A stretch of 64,000 nucleotides of DNA from Paramagnetospirillum marisnigri (lineage in GTDB: Bacteria > Pseudomonadota > Alphaproteobacteria > Rhodospirillales > Magnetospirillaceae): assembly GCF_001650715.1 (NCBI RefSeq), contig NZ_LWQT01000109.1:124001-188000 (forward strand), read 5' to 3'. A program made the position numbers and the translations under genes. Under the pieces are notes generated by a model, which was not told the origin of the DNA, made no database searches, and saw only the letters and a program-made list of their open reading frames with translations. Of the stretch, positions 42,810 to 51,007 are shown in pieces (positions within the stretch are counted from its first letter, which is position 1; every line of letters begins with the position of its first letter).

Positions 42810-43031
42810 ATTTATGTTTTTTACTCAGTCGATTCGAAAAATAAATACATCACTGTAAATATCATATCTCAGGTTTTTGCTTCACTTTCAGGCATCTGTA
42901 TCACGTCGCCTCCATTGCCCATCTATTCTTGGCTTATCCTTGACTGGTCAGACCAAAAGAGAGGATGATCTCCCGGTCGTGCTTTGCGCGGCCAAGGCTT
43001 CGGCGCCAGATCCGAACCCATGGGAGACGAA
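42810..43031. other. Promoter region of the formate dehydrogenase operon
   Basis: This 222-bp AT-richer spacer lies between the DUF3306 and TorD-like genes. It contains the GntR/FadR-like operator at 42945-42955. I found no good -24/-12 match. Confidence 0.6.
42945..42955. promoter_or_regulatory. FadR/GntR-type operator candidate
   Basis: TGGTC-A-GACCA is a perfect 11-bp palindrome. It matches the TGGTnnnACCA form recognised by FadR-subfamily GntR regulators. It lies 77 bp before the first codon of the TorD-like gene. No GntR gene is in the window. Confidence 0.45.
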
Positions 43032-43637
43032 ATGCAGGTCGGCAATACCGCCAGATCCATCGCGGAAGAAGATTTCCTGCGCGCCCGCTTCTACGGCTTG
43101 CTGTCCACCTTGCTGGCGGCACCGCCGCCCGATGATCTGCTGGCCCGCCTCGCCCACCTTGAACCCGATGCCACATCTCTGGGCACCGCCCTGGGCGAGC
43201 TGGCCCGCGCCGCCGCAGGGGCCGAGGCCGACGCGGTCGCCGAAGAATATCAGGCCCTGTTCATCGGCGTTACCGGCGGCGAGCTGGTTCCCTATGGGTC
43301 GTGGTACCTGACCGGCTTCCTGCATGAGAAGCCCCTGGCCGAGTTGCGCGCCGACATGGTCCGTCTGGGCCTCGAGGCTTCGCCCGGCACCTCCGAACCC
43401 GAGGACCATGTCGCCTCGCTGCTGGAAATGATGCAGGGACTGATCACCGGCCTGGTCGGCGAACCGCTGTCGCCCGCCGAGCAGAAACGGTTCTTCGATA
43501 CCCATATGGCGCCCTGGATACCCCGGTTCATGACCGATCTGGAACGGGCGGAGTCCGCCCGCTTCTACCGCGCCGTGGCCCAGGTCGGCCGTGTCTTCCT
43601 TGATATCGAAACCCAAGCCTTCGCCATGGTGGACTGA
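43032..43637 (+). CDS. TorD-family chaperone for formate dehydrogenase
   Basis: The 201-residue, all-helical protein fits the TorD/DmsD chaperone family, with FLRARFYGLLSTLLAAPP, EEYQALFIGV and PYGSWYLTGFLHEKPL. Such proteins bind Tat signal peptides and help insert molybdenum cofactor. The start at 43032 has GGGAG six bases before it; ATG 43020 is an alternative. It leads the structural operon. Confidence 0.9.
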   Translation: MQVGNTARSIAEEDFLRARFYGLLSTLLAAPPPDDLLARLAHLEPDATSLGTALGELARAAAGAEADAVAEEYQALFIGVTGGELVPYGSWYLTGFLHEKPLAELRADMVRLGLEASPGTSEPEDHVASLLEMMQGLITGLVGEPLSPAEQKRFFDTHMAPWIPRFMTDLERAESARFYRAVAQVGRVFLDIETQAFAMVD

Positions 43638-43668
43638 TCGCCACCCTCTGATGCCCATGGAGCATGCG

Positions 43669-43878
43669 ATGACCGAACGCCCTGAAAAGTCCAAGTCCGT
43701 CCTGGATCGCCGCGCCTTCCTGCGCGGGGTCGGCCTTTCGGCCGGAGCCGCCGGAGCGGCGGCGATGGCCGTCGGGTCCAGCAATGCCGATGCCAAGGCG
43801 GGAACGGAAAGCCGCCAGGGAGCGGGCTATCGCGAAACCGAACACGTCCGTCGCGCCTACGAAGCCGCTGGCTTCTAG
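43669..43878 (+). CDS. Formate dehydrogenase region Tat-target protein
   Basis: The 69-residue protein has a twin-arginine motif (DRRAFLRGVGLSAGAAG), an Ala-rich hydrophobic stretch and a short hydrophilic tail. It matches the small Tat-target family found before formate dehydrogenase genes. The role is unknown; it may be an exported small subunit or a maturation helper. GGAG precedes ATG 43669. Confidence 0.88.
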   Translation: MTERPEKSKSVLDRRAFLRGVGLSAGAAGAAAMAVGSSNADAKAGTESRQGAGYRETEHVRRAYEAAGF

Positions 43879-43892
43879 AGAGGGGAAACGCC

Positions 43893-46778
43893 ATGCTGAT
43901 CAAGAAGCGCGAAGGCTCCGCCAGCCAAAGCCGTCTGTCCGAAACCCTGGCCTCGGTCTCCGCCGGTTCGGTGGACCGCCGCACCTTCCTCAAGCGATCG
44001 GGCCTCACCGCCGGTGGCGCCGCCCTGGCCGGAAGCATGGCTGCGGGCACGGTGCGCCGGGCCGAGGCGGCGCCTGCCGCCCCCGACGCCAAGGCCGAGA
44101 TCAAGAAAAGCATCTGCACCCACTGTTCGGTGGGCTGCACCGTCAATGCCGAGGTCTCCAACGGCGTGTGGACCGGCCAGGAACCGGCCTTCGACAGCCC
44201 GCTGAACCTGGGCAGCCACTGCGCCAAGGGCGCGGCGGTGCGCGAGCATGCCCATGGCGACCGCCGCCTGAAATACCCCATGAAGCTGGTGAACGGCAAA
44301 TACACCCGCATCAGCTGGGACCAGGCCATCACCGAGGTGGGCGACCGGCTGCTGAAGATCAGGGAGACCAGCGGCCCCGATTCGGTCTACTGGCTGGGAT
44401 CGGCCAAGTTCTCCAATGAACAGGCCTATCTGATGCGCAAGTTCGCGGCGCTGTGGGGCACCAACAATGTCGACCACCAGGCCCGCATCTGCCATTCCAC
44501 CACGGTCGCGGGCGTCGCCCAGACCTGGGGCTATGGCGCCATGACCAATTCCTACAACGACATCCACAACGCCAAGGCGATGTTCTTCATCGGCTCCAAT
44601 GCCGCCGAGGCCCATCCGGTGTCCATGCTCCATATCCTCAAGGCCAAGGAGCAGAACAAGGCGCCGCTCATCGTCTGCGACCCCCGTTTCACCCGCACCG
44701 CCGCCCATGCCGACGAATATGTCCGCCTGCGTCCCGGCACCGACGTGCCGCTGATCTGGGGCATCCTGTACCACATCTTCGAGAACGGCTGGGAAGACAA
44801 GGAATACATCCGCAAGCGCGTCTGGGGCATGGAGCAGGTCCGGGCCGAGGTCGCCAAATGGACTCCGGAAGAGACCGAGAAGGTGACCGGCGTTCCCGGC
44901 GCCCAGGTCAGGCGCGTCGCCGAGATGCTGGCCAAGAACCGCCCCGCCACCGTGGTGTGGTGCATGGGCGGCACCCAGCACACCGTGGGCAACAACAATG
45001 TCCGCGCCTACTGCATCTTGCAACTGGCGCTGGGCAATATCGGCGTTTCGGGCGGCGGCACCAACATCTTCCGCGGCCACGACAATGTCCAGGGCGCCAC
45101 CGATATGGGCCTGGACGTCACCACGCTCCCCGCCTATTACGGCCTTGCCGCCCCGGCCTGGAAGCACTGGTGCCGCGTCTGGGGCCTGGACTACGAATGG
45201 GTCAAGGCCCGCTTCAAGACCCCGGAACTGATGGAAGCCCCCGGCATCCCGGTGTCGCGCTGGTATGACGGCGTCAACGAGGCCAAGGAAAACGTCGCCC
45301 AGCCCGATACCATCAAGGCCATGGTCTATTGGGGCCACGCCCCCAATTCCCAGGTACGCCAGCCCGAGCTGAAGAAGGCCATGGAGAAGCTGGACACCCT
45401 GGTGATCATCGATCCCTATCCCACGGTATCGGCGGTGTTGCACGATCGTACCGACGGGGTCTATCTGCTACCCGCCGCCACCCAATACGAGGTGGACGGT
45501 ACCCGCACCGCCTCGAACCGCTCCATCCAGTGGAGCGAGCGGGTGATCAAGCCGATGTTCGAGTGCAAGGCCGATCACGAGATCATGCAGTTGTTCGCCA
45601 ACAAGTTCGGCTACGGCGCCGAGCTGACCAAGAACATCAAGGTCGAGAACAACGTCCCGGTGATCGAGGACATCCTGCGCGAGATCAACAAGGGCGCCTG
45701 GACCATCGCCTATACCGGCCAGTCGCCGGAACGCCTGAAGCTGCACATGCAGCATCAGCAGACCTTCGACAAGACTACCTTGAAGGCGGTGGGCGGCCCG
45801 TGCGACGGCGATTATTACGGCCTGCCCTGGCCGTGCTGGGGCAACGCCTCCGCCAAGCATCCCGGCACCCCCAACCTCTACGACACCTCCAAGCCGGTCA
45901 AGGATGGCGGATTGAACTTCCGCGCCCTGTTCCCCGAATACAAGGGCGAGAGCCTGCTGGCGGTGGATTCCTTCCCCGAGGGCTCCGAGCTTCCGGCGGG
46001 CCATCCCGGCGTCACCTTCGGCATGCTGAAGAAGCTGGGCTTCGAGGCCGACTTCACGCCGGAGGAACTGGCCGTCATCCAGAAAATCGGCGGCGAGAAG
46101 GTGGACGACGTCGCCTGGACCGTGGACATGTCGGGCGGCATCCAGCGCGTCGCCGTCAAGCATGGCATCGCGCCCTTCGGCAACGGCAAGGCCCGCGCCG
46201 TGGTGTGGAACTTCCCCGACCCGGTGCCGATCCATCGAGAACCGCTCTACACACCGCGCCGCGATCTGGTGGAGAAGTACCCCACCTATGCCGACAAGAA
46301 GATGATGCGACTGCCCTTCCTCTATAAGTCCGTCCAGGACCGGGATGTCTCCAAGGAGTTCCCCATCATCCTGACCTCGGGCCGCATGGTGGAATACGAG
46401 GGTGGCGGCGACGAGACCCGCTCCAACCCCTGGCTGGCCGAGCTGGCGCCCGAGATGTACGCCGAAATCAACACCTTCGACGCCAACAACGCGGGCATCC
46501 GCAATGGCGACATGGTGTGGATCTTCGGCCCCGAGGGCGGCAAGGTCCGGGTCAAGGCCCGCATCACCGAACGGGTGGGACGCGGCGTCGCCTTCATGCC
46601 CTTCCATTTCGGCGGCCATTTCCAGGGTAAGGACCTGCGGTCCAAATACCCGCAGGGCTCCGATCCCATCGTGCTGGGTGAAAGCACCAACACCGCCCAG
46701 ACCTATGGCTATGACGCGGTGACCGGCATGCAGGAGACGAAAGTCACCCTGTGCCGCATCGAAAAAGCCCAGGCGTGA
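43893..46778 (+). CDS. fdhA: Formate dehydrogenase catalytic (alpha) subunit
   Basis: The 961-residue molybdoenzyme oxidises formate to CO2. The N-terminus is a Tat signal (VDRRTFLKRSGLTAGGAALAG), so it acts in the periplasm. A 4Fe-4S site follows (CTHCSVGCTVNAEV, then HCAKGAAV). The active site has Cys200-His201 in RICHSTTVAG, so it is a cysteine rather than selenocysteine enzyme. GHAPNSQVRQP and the C-terminal cofactor domain are also present. It is followed by beta, a lipoprotein and gamma genes. Confidence 0.96.
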   Translation: MLIKKREGSASQSRLSETLASVSAGSVDRRTFLKRSGLTAGGAALAGSMAAGTVRRAEAAPAAPDAKAEIKKSICTHCSVGCTVNAEVSNGVWTGQEPAFDSPLNLGSHCAKGAAVREHAHGDRRLKYPMKLVNGKYTRISWDQAITEVGDRLLKIRETSGPDSVYWLGSAKFSNEQAYLMRKFAALWGTNNVDHQARICHSTTVAGVAQTWGYGAMTNSYNDIHNAKAMFFIGSNAAEAHPVSMLHILKAKEQNKAPLIVCDPRFTRTAAHADEYVRLRPGTDVPLIWGILYHIFENGWEDKEYIRKRVWGMEQVRAEVAKWTPEETEKVTGVPGAQVRRVAEMLAKNRPATVVWCMGGTQHTVGNNNVRAYCILQLALGNIGVSGGGTNIFRGHDNVQGATDMGLDVTTLPAYYGLAAPAWKHWCRVWGLDYEWVKARFKTPELMEAPGIPVSRWYDGVNEAKENVAQPDTIKAMVYWGHAPNSQVRQPELKKAMEKLDTLVIIDPYPTVSAVLHDRTDGVYLLPAATQYEVDGTRTASNRSIQWSERVIKPMFECKADHEIMQLFANKFGYGAELTKNIKVENNVPVIEDILREINKGAWTIAYTGQSPERLKLHMQHQQTFDKTTLKAVGGPCDGDYYGLPWPCWGNASAKHPGTPNLYDTSKPVKDGGLNFRALFPEYKGESLLAVDSFPEGSELPAGHPGVTFGMLKKLGFEADFTPEELAVIQKIGGEKVDDVAWTVDMSGGIQRVAVKHGIAPFGNGKARAVVWNFPDPVPIHREPLYTPRRDLVEKYPTYADKKMMRLPFLYKSVQDRDVSKEFPIILTSGRMVEYEGGGDETRSNPWLAELAPEMYAEINTFDANNAGIRNGDMVWIFGPEGGKVRVKARITERVGRGVAFMPFHFGGHFQGKDLRSKYPQGSDPIVLGESTNTAQTYGYDAVTGMQETKVTLCRIEKAQA

Positions 46779-46792
46779 GAGGGAGATAGATC

Positions 46793-47383
46793 ATGGCCCG
46801 CATGAAATTCCTCTGCGACGCCGAGCGTTGCATCCACTGCAGCGGCTGCGTCACCGCCTGCAAGAACGAGCACGAGGTGCCCTGGGGCATCAACCGCCGC
46901 CGGGTGGTCACCATCAATGACGGCAAGCCGGGGCAGCGCTCGCTGTCGGTGGCCTGCATGCACTGCTCGGACGCGCCCTGCATGGCGGTCTGCCCGGTGG
47001 ACTGCTTCTACCAGACCAATGACGGCATCGTGCTGCACAACAAGGATCTGTGCATCGGCTGCGGCTACTGCTTCTACGCCTGTCCGTTCGGCGCGCCACA
47101 ATACCCGTCCACCGGCAATTTCGGCGGACGCGGCAAGATGGACAAGTGCACCTTCTGTGCCGGCGGCCCCGAGGAGGATCACTCCAAGGCCGAGTTAGAA
47201 AAGTACGGCCGCAACCGCATCGCCGAGGGCAAGCTGCCGCTCTGCGCCGAGATGTGCGCCACCAAGGCCCTGCTGGCGGGCGACGGCGACATGGTGTCGA
47301 CCATCTATCGCGAACGGGTGATGGCGCGCGGCTTCGGCTCCGGCGCCGCCGGATGGGGCCACGCCTACGGCAAGAAGGGCTGA
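46793..47383 (+). CDS. fdh3B: Formate dehydrogenase iron-sulfur (beta) subunit, Fdh3 type
   Basis: The 196-residue electron-transfer subunit contains four 4Fe-4S cysteine groups: CIHCSGCVTACKNEH, CMHCSDAPCMAVCP, CIGCGYCFYACPFG and a CTFC...CAEMC set. It takes electrons from the alpha subunit to the membrane cytochrome b. GGGAGA precedes the ATG, 14 bp after the alpha stop. It lacks its own signal, so export would be with the alpha subunit. Confidence 0.95.
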   Translation: MARMKFLCDAERCIHCSGCVTACKNEHEVPWGINRRRVVTINDGKPGQRSLSVACMHCSDAPCMAVCPVDCFYQTNDGIVLHNKDLCIGCGYCFYACPFGAPQYPSTGNFGGRGKMDKCTFCAGGPEEDHSKAELEKYGRNRIAEGKLPLCAEMCATKALLAGDGDMVSTIYRERVMARGFGSGAAGWGHAYGKKG

Positions 47384-47413
47384 GATCATGGCCAAGGCCG
47401 CCCCCTCCTCCTT

Positions 47414-47542
47414 CCCTCTCCCGCATGCGGGAGAGGGTGGCGAGCATCGCGAGCCGGGTGAGGGCTGGCAGATGCTCGCGCCCTCACCCTCCCACCGCCC
47501 AAGGGCGGCGGGCCCCTCCCTCTCCCGCATGCGGGCGAGGGG
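47414..47542. repeat. Dispersed palindromic element, copy 2 (inside the fdh operon)
   Basis: CCCTCTCCCGC-AT-GCGGGAGAGGG (47414-47437) opens the element. An inner GGGTGAGGGC/GCCCTCACCC pair follows, and a second palindrome with CCCGCATGCGGGCGAGGGG closes it. The layout equals copy 1 at 41031-41165. It lies between the beta-subunit and lipoprotein genes, and its second palindrome supplies the ATG of the lipoprotein. Confidence 0.87.
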
Positions 47543-47798
47543 AGTCTGGCTGGTCGCCGTTGTCATTCTCCTTGTCGGCTGCAATGCCGAGGAGCGTGGC
47601 CATGTGGTGCGGCTCGACAAGGGCGGCTATAAGGGGATGGCGGACACCGCCATCTCCGACGCCACCCGCGACGCGCTGCGGGCTCGTCAGGCTTGGCAAA
47701 GCGAGGGCTCGTCCCGGGCGGTCACCGCCCAGGGCGGCGGCCTGATTCCCACCGGCGAGGCCCAGGCCACCGGCCGCATCGCCGGACAGAGATTCTGA
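47529..47798 (+). CDS. Small lipoprotein in the formate dehydrogenase operon
   Basis: From ATG 47529 the protein has 89 residues with a lipoprotein signal (VWLVAVVILLVGC) and lipobox Cys near position 18. The mature part has HVVRLDKGGYKGMADT and a Gly-rich end. The family is not recognised, but the position between beta and gamma suggests an envelope partner. An in-frame ATG at 47388 would add 47 residues read straight from the repeat; the signal peptide favours 47529. Confidence 0.7.
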   Translation: MRARGVWLVAVVILLVGCNAEERGHVVRLDKGGYKGMADTAISDATRDALRARQAWQSEGSSRAVTAQGGGLIPTGEAQATGRIAGQRF

Positions 47799-47812
47799 GG
47801 CGGAGGAACGCC

Positions 47813-48793
47813 ATGCGCTGGACCACCCTCTTGGCCGTGTTGATGATCGCCTTGGGCTGCTGGAGCCTTCCGGCCACCGCGGCATCCTCCGATGGCGACG
47901 TTCCCACCTCGGCCCAATCGGGCCGTATCACCGACACCGACACTTGGCGGGCCATCCGCCAGGGCGAGGCCGGATTCATCTCCGGCCAGCCCGAACAACG
48001 GGGCCAGTTGATCCAGTCGGAAGGCGAAGCCTGGCGTGCCGCCCGTAACGGCAAGCTGGCCTGGTATGGCGGGCTGGCCCTGGTGGGCGTGGTCCTGGCC
48101 ATCGGCGCCTTCTATCTGATCCGAGGCAAGATCATGATCGAGGGCGGCCCGTCGGGACGCCAGATTCTCCGTTTCAACAAGATGGAGCGCATCGGCCACT
48201 GGCTGACCGCCGGGTCCTTCCTGGTGCTGGCCGTCACCGGCCTGAACCTGATGTTCGGGCGCTGGCTGCTGGAACCCATCATCGGCAAGACCCTATTCTC
48301 CTGGCTGGCCTGGGCGGGCAAGTGGCTGCACAACCTGTCGGGCTTCGTCTTCATCGCCGGGCTGGTGGTGATCTTCGTGCTGTGGGCCAAGGACAATCTG
48401 TGGGACCGCTACGACCTGGGCTGGATTCTGCATGGCGGCGGCTTGCTCAAGAAAGGCGACCATCCCCCTGCCGCCAAGTTCAACTTCGGCCAGAAGACCC
48501 AGTTCTGGATGGTGATCGTCATCGGCACGCTGGTGTCCTCGACCGGTGTCAGCCTGCTGTTCCCCTTCACTTTCGCGGATATGGCGGGCATGCAGGTGAT
48601 GCACCTGATCCATGCCGCCCTGGCGGTGCTGATGGTCATGGCCATCCTGGGCCATATCTATATCGGCACCATCGGCATGGAAGGTGCCAGCACAGCGGTG
48701 ACCACCGGCTATGTGGATCGGAAATGGGCGAGCCTGCACCATTCCGTCTGGGTCGAGGAAACCGAGGCCAAGGAACCCAAGGCGGCGGAATAG
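47813..48793 (+). CDS. Formate dehydrogenase cytochrome b (gamma) subunit
   Basis: The 326-residue membrane protein has a signal peptide (about 1-24) and a periplasmic stretch. About five membrane helices follow (near 83, 127, 165, 230 and 265). MERIGHWLTAGSFLVLAVTG and LHNLSGFVFIAG hold histidines likely to bind haem. It anchors the enzyme and passes electrons to quinone. GGAGGAACGCC precedes ATG 47813. Confidence 0.93.
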   Translation: MRWTTLLAVLMIALGCWSLPATAASSDGDVPTSAQSGRITDTDTWRAIRQGEAGFISGQPEQRGQLIQSEGEAWRAARNGKLAWYGGLALVGVVLAIGAFYLIRGKIMIEGGPSGRQILRFNKMERIGHWLTAGSFLVLAVTGLNLMFGRWLLEPIIGKTLFSWLAWAGKWLHNLSGFVFIAGLVVIFVLWAKDNLWDRYDLGWILHGGGLLKKGDHPPAAKFNFGQKTQFWMVIVIGTLVSSTGVSLLFPFTFADMAGMQVMHLIHAALAVLMVMAILGHIYIGTIGMEGASTAVTTGYVDRKWASLHHSVWVEETEAKEPKAAE

Positions 48794-48816
48794 CGGAGTC
48801 CATCGCCCCCTCCCAA

Positions 48817-48847
48817 CCCTCCCCCGCCCTGCGGGGGAGGGCTTTTT
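48817..48847 (+). terminator. Intrinsic terminator of the fdh operon
   Basis: CCCTCCCCCGC, loop CCT, GCGGGGGAGGG form an 11-base stem followed by C-TTTTT. It overlaps the stop of the convergent hexapeptide protein gene by two bases. Confidence 0.9.
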
Positions 48848-49466
48848 ATTTCCCCTTGGGCTTGTGCCGGGTCAGGTCGTCGGGCCAGATGCGGCTGGGG
48901 TCGAGCGTTTCGCGGCCCGGCTCGGGCTCGGACAGCGGCTGGCAGGGCTTGAAGCTTTCCAGGCACTTCTTCGCCAGTTGCTGATAGGCCTCGGTGCCCC
49001 GGGTCTTGCGGGCAATCTCCTCGGCGGAAAGCTCACGCAGCACCTTGGCCGGAATCCCCGCCGCCAGGGTGCCGGGGGGGATCTTCGCCCCCGCCGGGAC
49101 GAAGGCCATGGCGGCGATGATGGCGTTCTCGCCGATCTCGGCGCCGTCATAGATGGAACTGCTCATGCCGATCAGGGCGTTGCGCCGCACGATGCAGCCA
49201 TGCACCACCGAGCCGTGGCCCACATGGCCATTGTCTTCCACCGTGGTGTGGAACCCCGGCGTGCCGTGCAGGATGCAGTAATCCTGGATGTTGACCCCGG
49301 CGCCGATGATAACGCTGGAGAAATCGGCCCGCAAGCTGGCCCCCGGCCCGATATAGCAATTGGGGCCGATACGGACGTCGCCGATCAGCACGGCGGTGGG
49401 GTGGACAAAGGCGGTGGGATGAACCACCGGGACCATTCCCTCGAACGAGTAGCACAGGCCGGTCAT
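48846..49466 (-). CDS. Gamma-carbonic-anhydrase-like hexapeptide protein (PaaY-like)
   Basis: The 206-residue protein has the left-handed beta-helix repeats of the gamma-carbonic-anhydrase family (AVLIGDVRIGPNCYIGPGAS), with metal-site histidines in CILHGTPG and GHVGHGSVVHGC. It is close to PaaY/CaiE proteins, which act as thioesterases or enhance acyl-CoA enzymes. GGAGG precedes ATG 49466. It overlaps the thioesterase gene by 4 bp. Confidence 0.88.
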   Translation of the reverse strand: MTGLCYSFEGMVPVVHPTAFVHPTAVLIGDVRIGPNCYIGPGASLRADFSSVIIGAGVNIQDYCILHGTPGFHTTVEDNGHVGHGSVVHGCIVRRNALIGMSSSIYDGAEIGENAIIAAMAFVPAGAKIPPGTLAAGIPAKVLRELSAEEIARKTRGTEAYQQLAKKCLESFKPCQPLSEPEPGRETLDPSRIWPDDLTRHKPKGK

Positions 49467-49906
49467 GGAATCCTCCGAAAGCGCTCGAACACGGCACGGA
49501 TGTCGTCCGGGATGGGAGTCGGACGCCCCGAGTCGCGCTCGACGAAAACATGGATCCAGTGGCCCTCGGCCGCCGCCTCGTCGCATCCCTGCTCGAACAG
49601 GGCTAGGCCGTAGCGGGCGCTGGTGCGGCCCATCTGGTCGATACGGATGCCAGCCACCACGCCGGTGGGATAGGACAGCGGCCGCAGGAATTTGCAGGTG
49701 CTTTCTGCGGCGAAAGTAATAACCGGGGCATTCATCAGGTCGATGCCGCAAGGCCCGCGCAGGAAGTCCACCACGATGAACTCGAAAAAGCGCTGATAGA
49801 CCACGTTGTTGAGATGGCCGAACATGTCGTTGTCCGACCAGCGGGTCTGGATATCCACCCGATAGGGATAGTCGGACTGGCGGCCGATCTCTTTCTTGTG
49901 ACTCAC
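49463..49906 (-). CDS. 4-hydroxybenzoyl-CoA-thioesterase-like hotdog protein
   Basis: The 147-residue protein is of hotdog type, with TRWSDNDMFGHLNNVVYQRFFE holding the Asp/His catalytic region of acyl-CoA thioesterases. GTG 49906 overlaps the previous stop as GTGA. It lies in an operon with a hydroxybutyrate-dehydrogenase-like gene and the PaaY-like gene, so a role in acyl-CoA turnover is likely. Confidence 0.88.
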   Translation of the reverse strand: MSHKKEIGRQSDYPYRVDIQTRWSDNDMFGHLNNVVYQRFFEFIVVDFLRGPCGIDLMNAPVITFAAESTCKFLRPLSYPTGVVAGIRIDQMGRTSARYGLALFEQGCDEAAAEGHWIHVFVERDSGRPTPIPDDIRAVFERFRRIP

Positions 49907-50685
49907 TGCGCCGTCCAGCCGCCATCGGCGGTCAGGCTGGCACCGGTCATGTTGGCGGCGGCGGGAGAACACAGGAACACCGCCAGGGCGCCCAACTGCT
50001 CGGGGGTGGTGAAGGACTTGGATGGCTGCTTTTCCGACAGCAGGTCGCGCCCGGCCTGCTCGATGGACACGCCCTCGCGGACGGCGCGGGCGTCGATCTG
50101 GGCCTGTACCAGGGGGGTCAGCACCCAGCCGGGGCAGATGGCGTTGCAGGTCACGTCGATCTCGGCGGTTTCCAGCGCCACCACCTTGGTCAGGCCCAGC
50201 ACCCCGTGCTTGGCGGCCACATAGGCGGCCTTGTTGACCGAGGCCACCAGCCCGTGGACCGAGGCGATATTGACGATGCGGCCCCAGCCGCGCGTCTTCA
50301 TGCCCGGCAGGGCGGCGCGAATTCCTTGGAACACGGCGGTGAGGTTCAGGGCGATCACCGCATCCCAGCGTTCCAGCGGGAACTCCTCCACCGGCGCCAC
50401 ATGCTGGATGCCCGCATTGTTGACCAGGATGTCGAGACGGCCCAGTCGCGCCTCGGCGTCGCGCACCAGACCGCCGGCTCCATCGGGTTTGGACAAATCG
50501 GCACCATTGTAATGCACCGTTACCCCGAAGTCCCGTTCCAGCCCGGCCCGCAGCGCCTCGATGGCACTGGCCTCGCCGAAGCCGTTGAGCATCAGGCTGG
50601 CGCCTTGGGCCGCCAGCGCGCGGGCCACTCCCAGGCCGATGCCGCTGGTGGACCCGGTGACCAATGCGGTCTTGCCCTTCAACAT
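49903..50685 (-). CDS. Short-chain dehydrogenase, probable D-3-hydroxybutyrate dehydrogenase
   Basis: The 260-residue protein is a Rossmann-fold SDR, with TGSTSGIG (NAD binding), NNAG and a YVAAK catalytic pair. It closely fits bacterial 3-hydroxybutyrate dehydrogenases, for example in NAICPGWVLTPLVQ and SEKQPSKSF. It would interconvert 3-hydroxybutyrate and acetoacetate during polyhydroxybutyrate use. It is first in a three-gene operon. Confidence 0.9.
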   Translation of the reverse strand: MLKGKTALVTGSTSGIGLGVARALAAQGASLMLNGFGEASAIEALRAGLERDFGVTVHYNGADLSKPDGAGGLVRDAEARLGRLDILVNNAGIQHVAPVEEFPLERWDAVIALNLTAVFQGIRAALPGMKTRGWGRIVNIASVHGLVASVNKAAYVAAKHGVLGLTKVVALETAEIDVTCNAICPGWVLTPLVQAQIDARAVREGVSIEQAGRDLLSEKQPSKSFTTPEQLGALAVFLCSPAAANMTGASLTADGGWTAQ

Positions 50686-50746
50686 GGCTGTCTCCCTTCG
50701 CTCCTCTTGGTCTTACCAAGGCGCAATTGCGCAATCAAGTACCTAT

Positions 50747-50929
50747 TTACCGCTTGAAGAAGGCCTCGGCCCCCAGCTTCACCGCTTCCTTGCGCTTGAT
50801 GGCCTCCCTGACGCGGAGGATTTCGGCCTCCAAATCGCCGATATAGTCGCGCAATTCCTCGATGGACATGGGATCGAGAGTCTTCAATGTGGCGGCCGCC
50901 TTGCGCGGCTCCAGATCGTCGGCGTCCAT
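50747..50929 (-). CDS. DUF1192 family small protein
   Basis: The 60-residue protein matches DUF1192 of alphaproteobacteria, with a heptad-like helix SIEELRDYIGDLEAEILRVR and an AEAFFK end. The function is unknown. It lies in the common position divergent from a quinone oxidoreductase gene. Confidence 0.88.
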   Translation of the reverse strand: MDADDLEPRKAAATLKTLDPMSIEELRDYIGDLEAEILRVREAIKRKEAVKLGAEAFFKR

Positions 50930-51007
50930 GCTAGCCCCATCCTCTCTTGCCTTAACCCGTCGAAGGTACCAGATTGGCGCCGAGTTCGACAAATCCGGGA
51001 ACCTTCC

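Noticed and set aside
43893-46778. Selenocysteine formate dehydrogenase
   Set aside because: The active-site codon is TGC at residue 200 and no in-frame TGA occurs, so it is the cysteine form.
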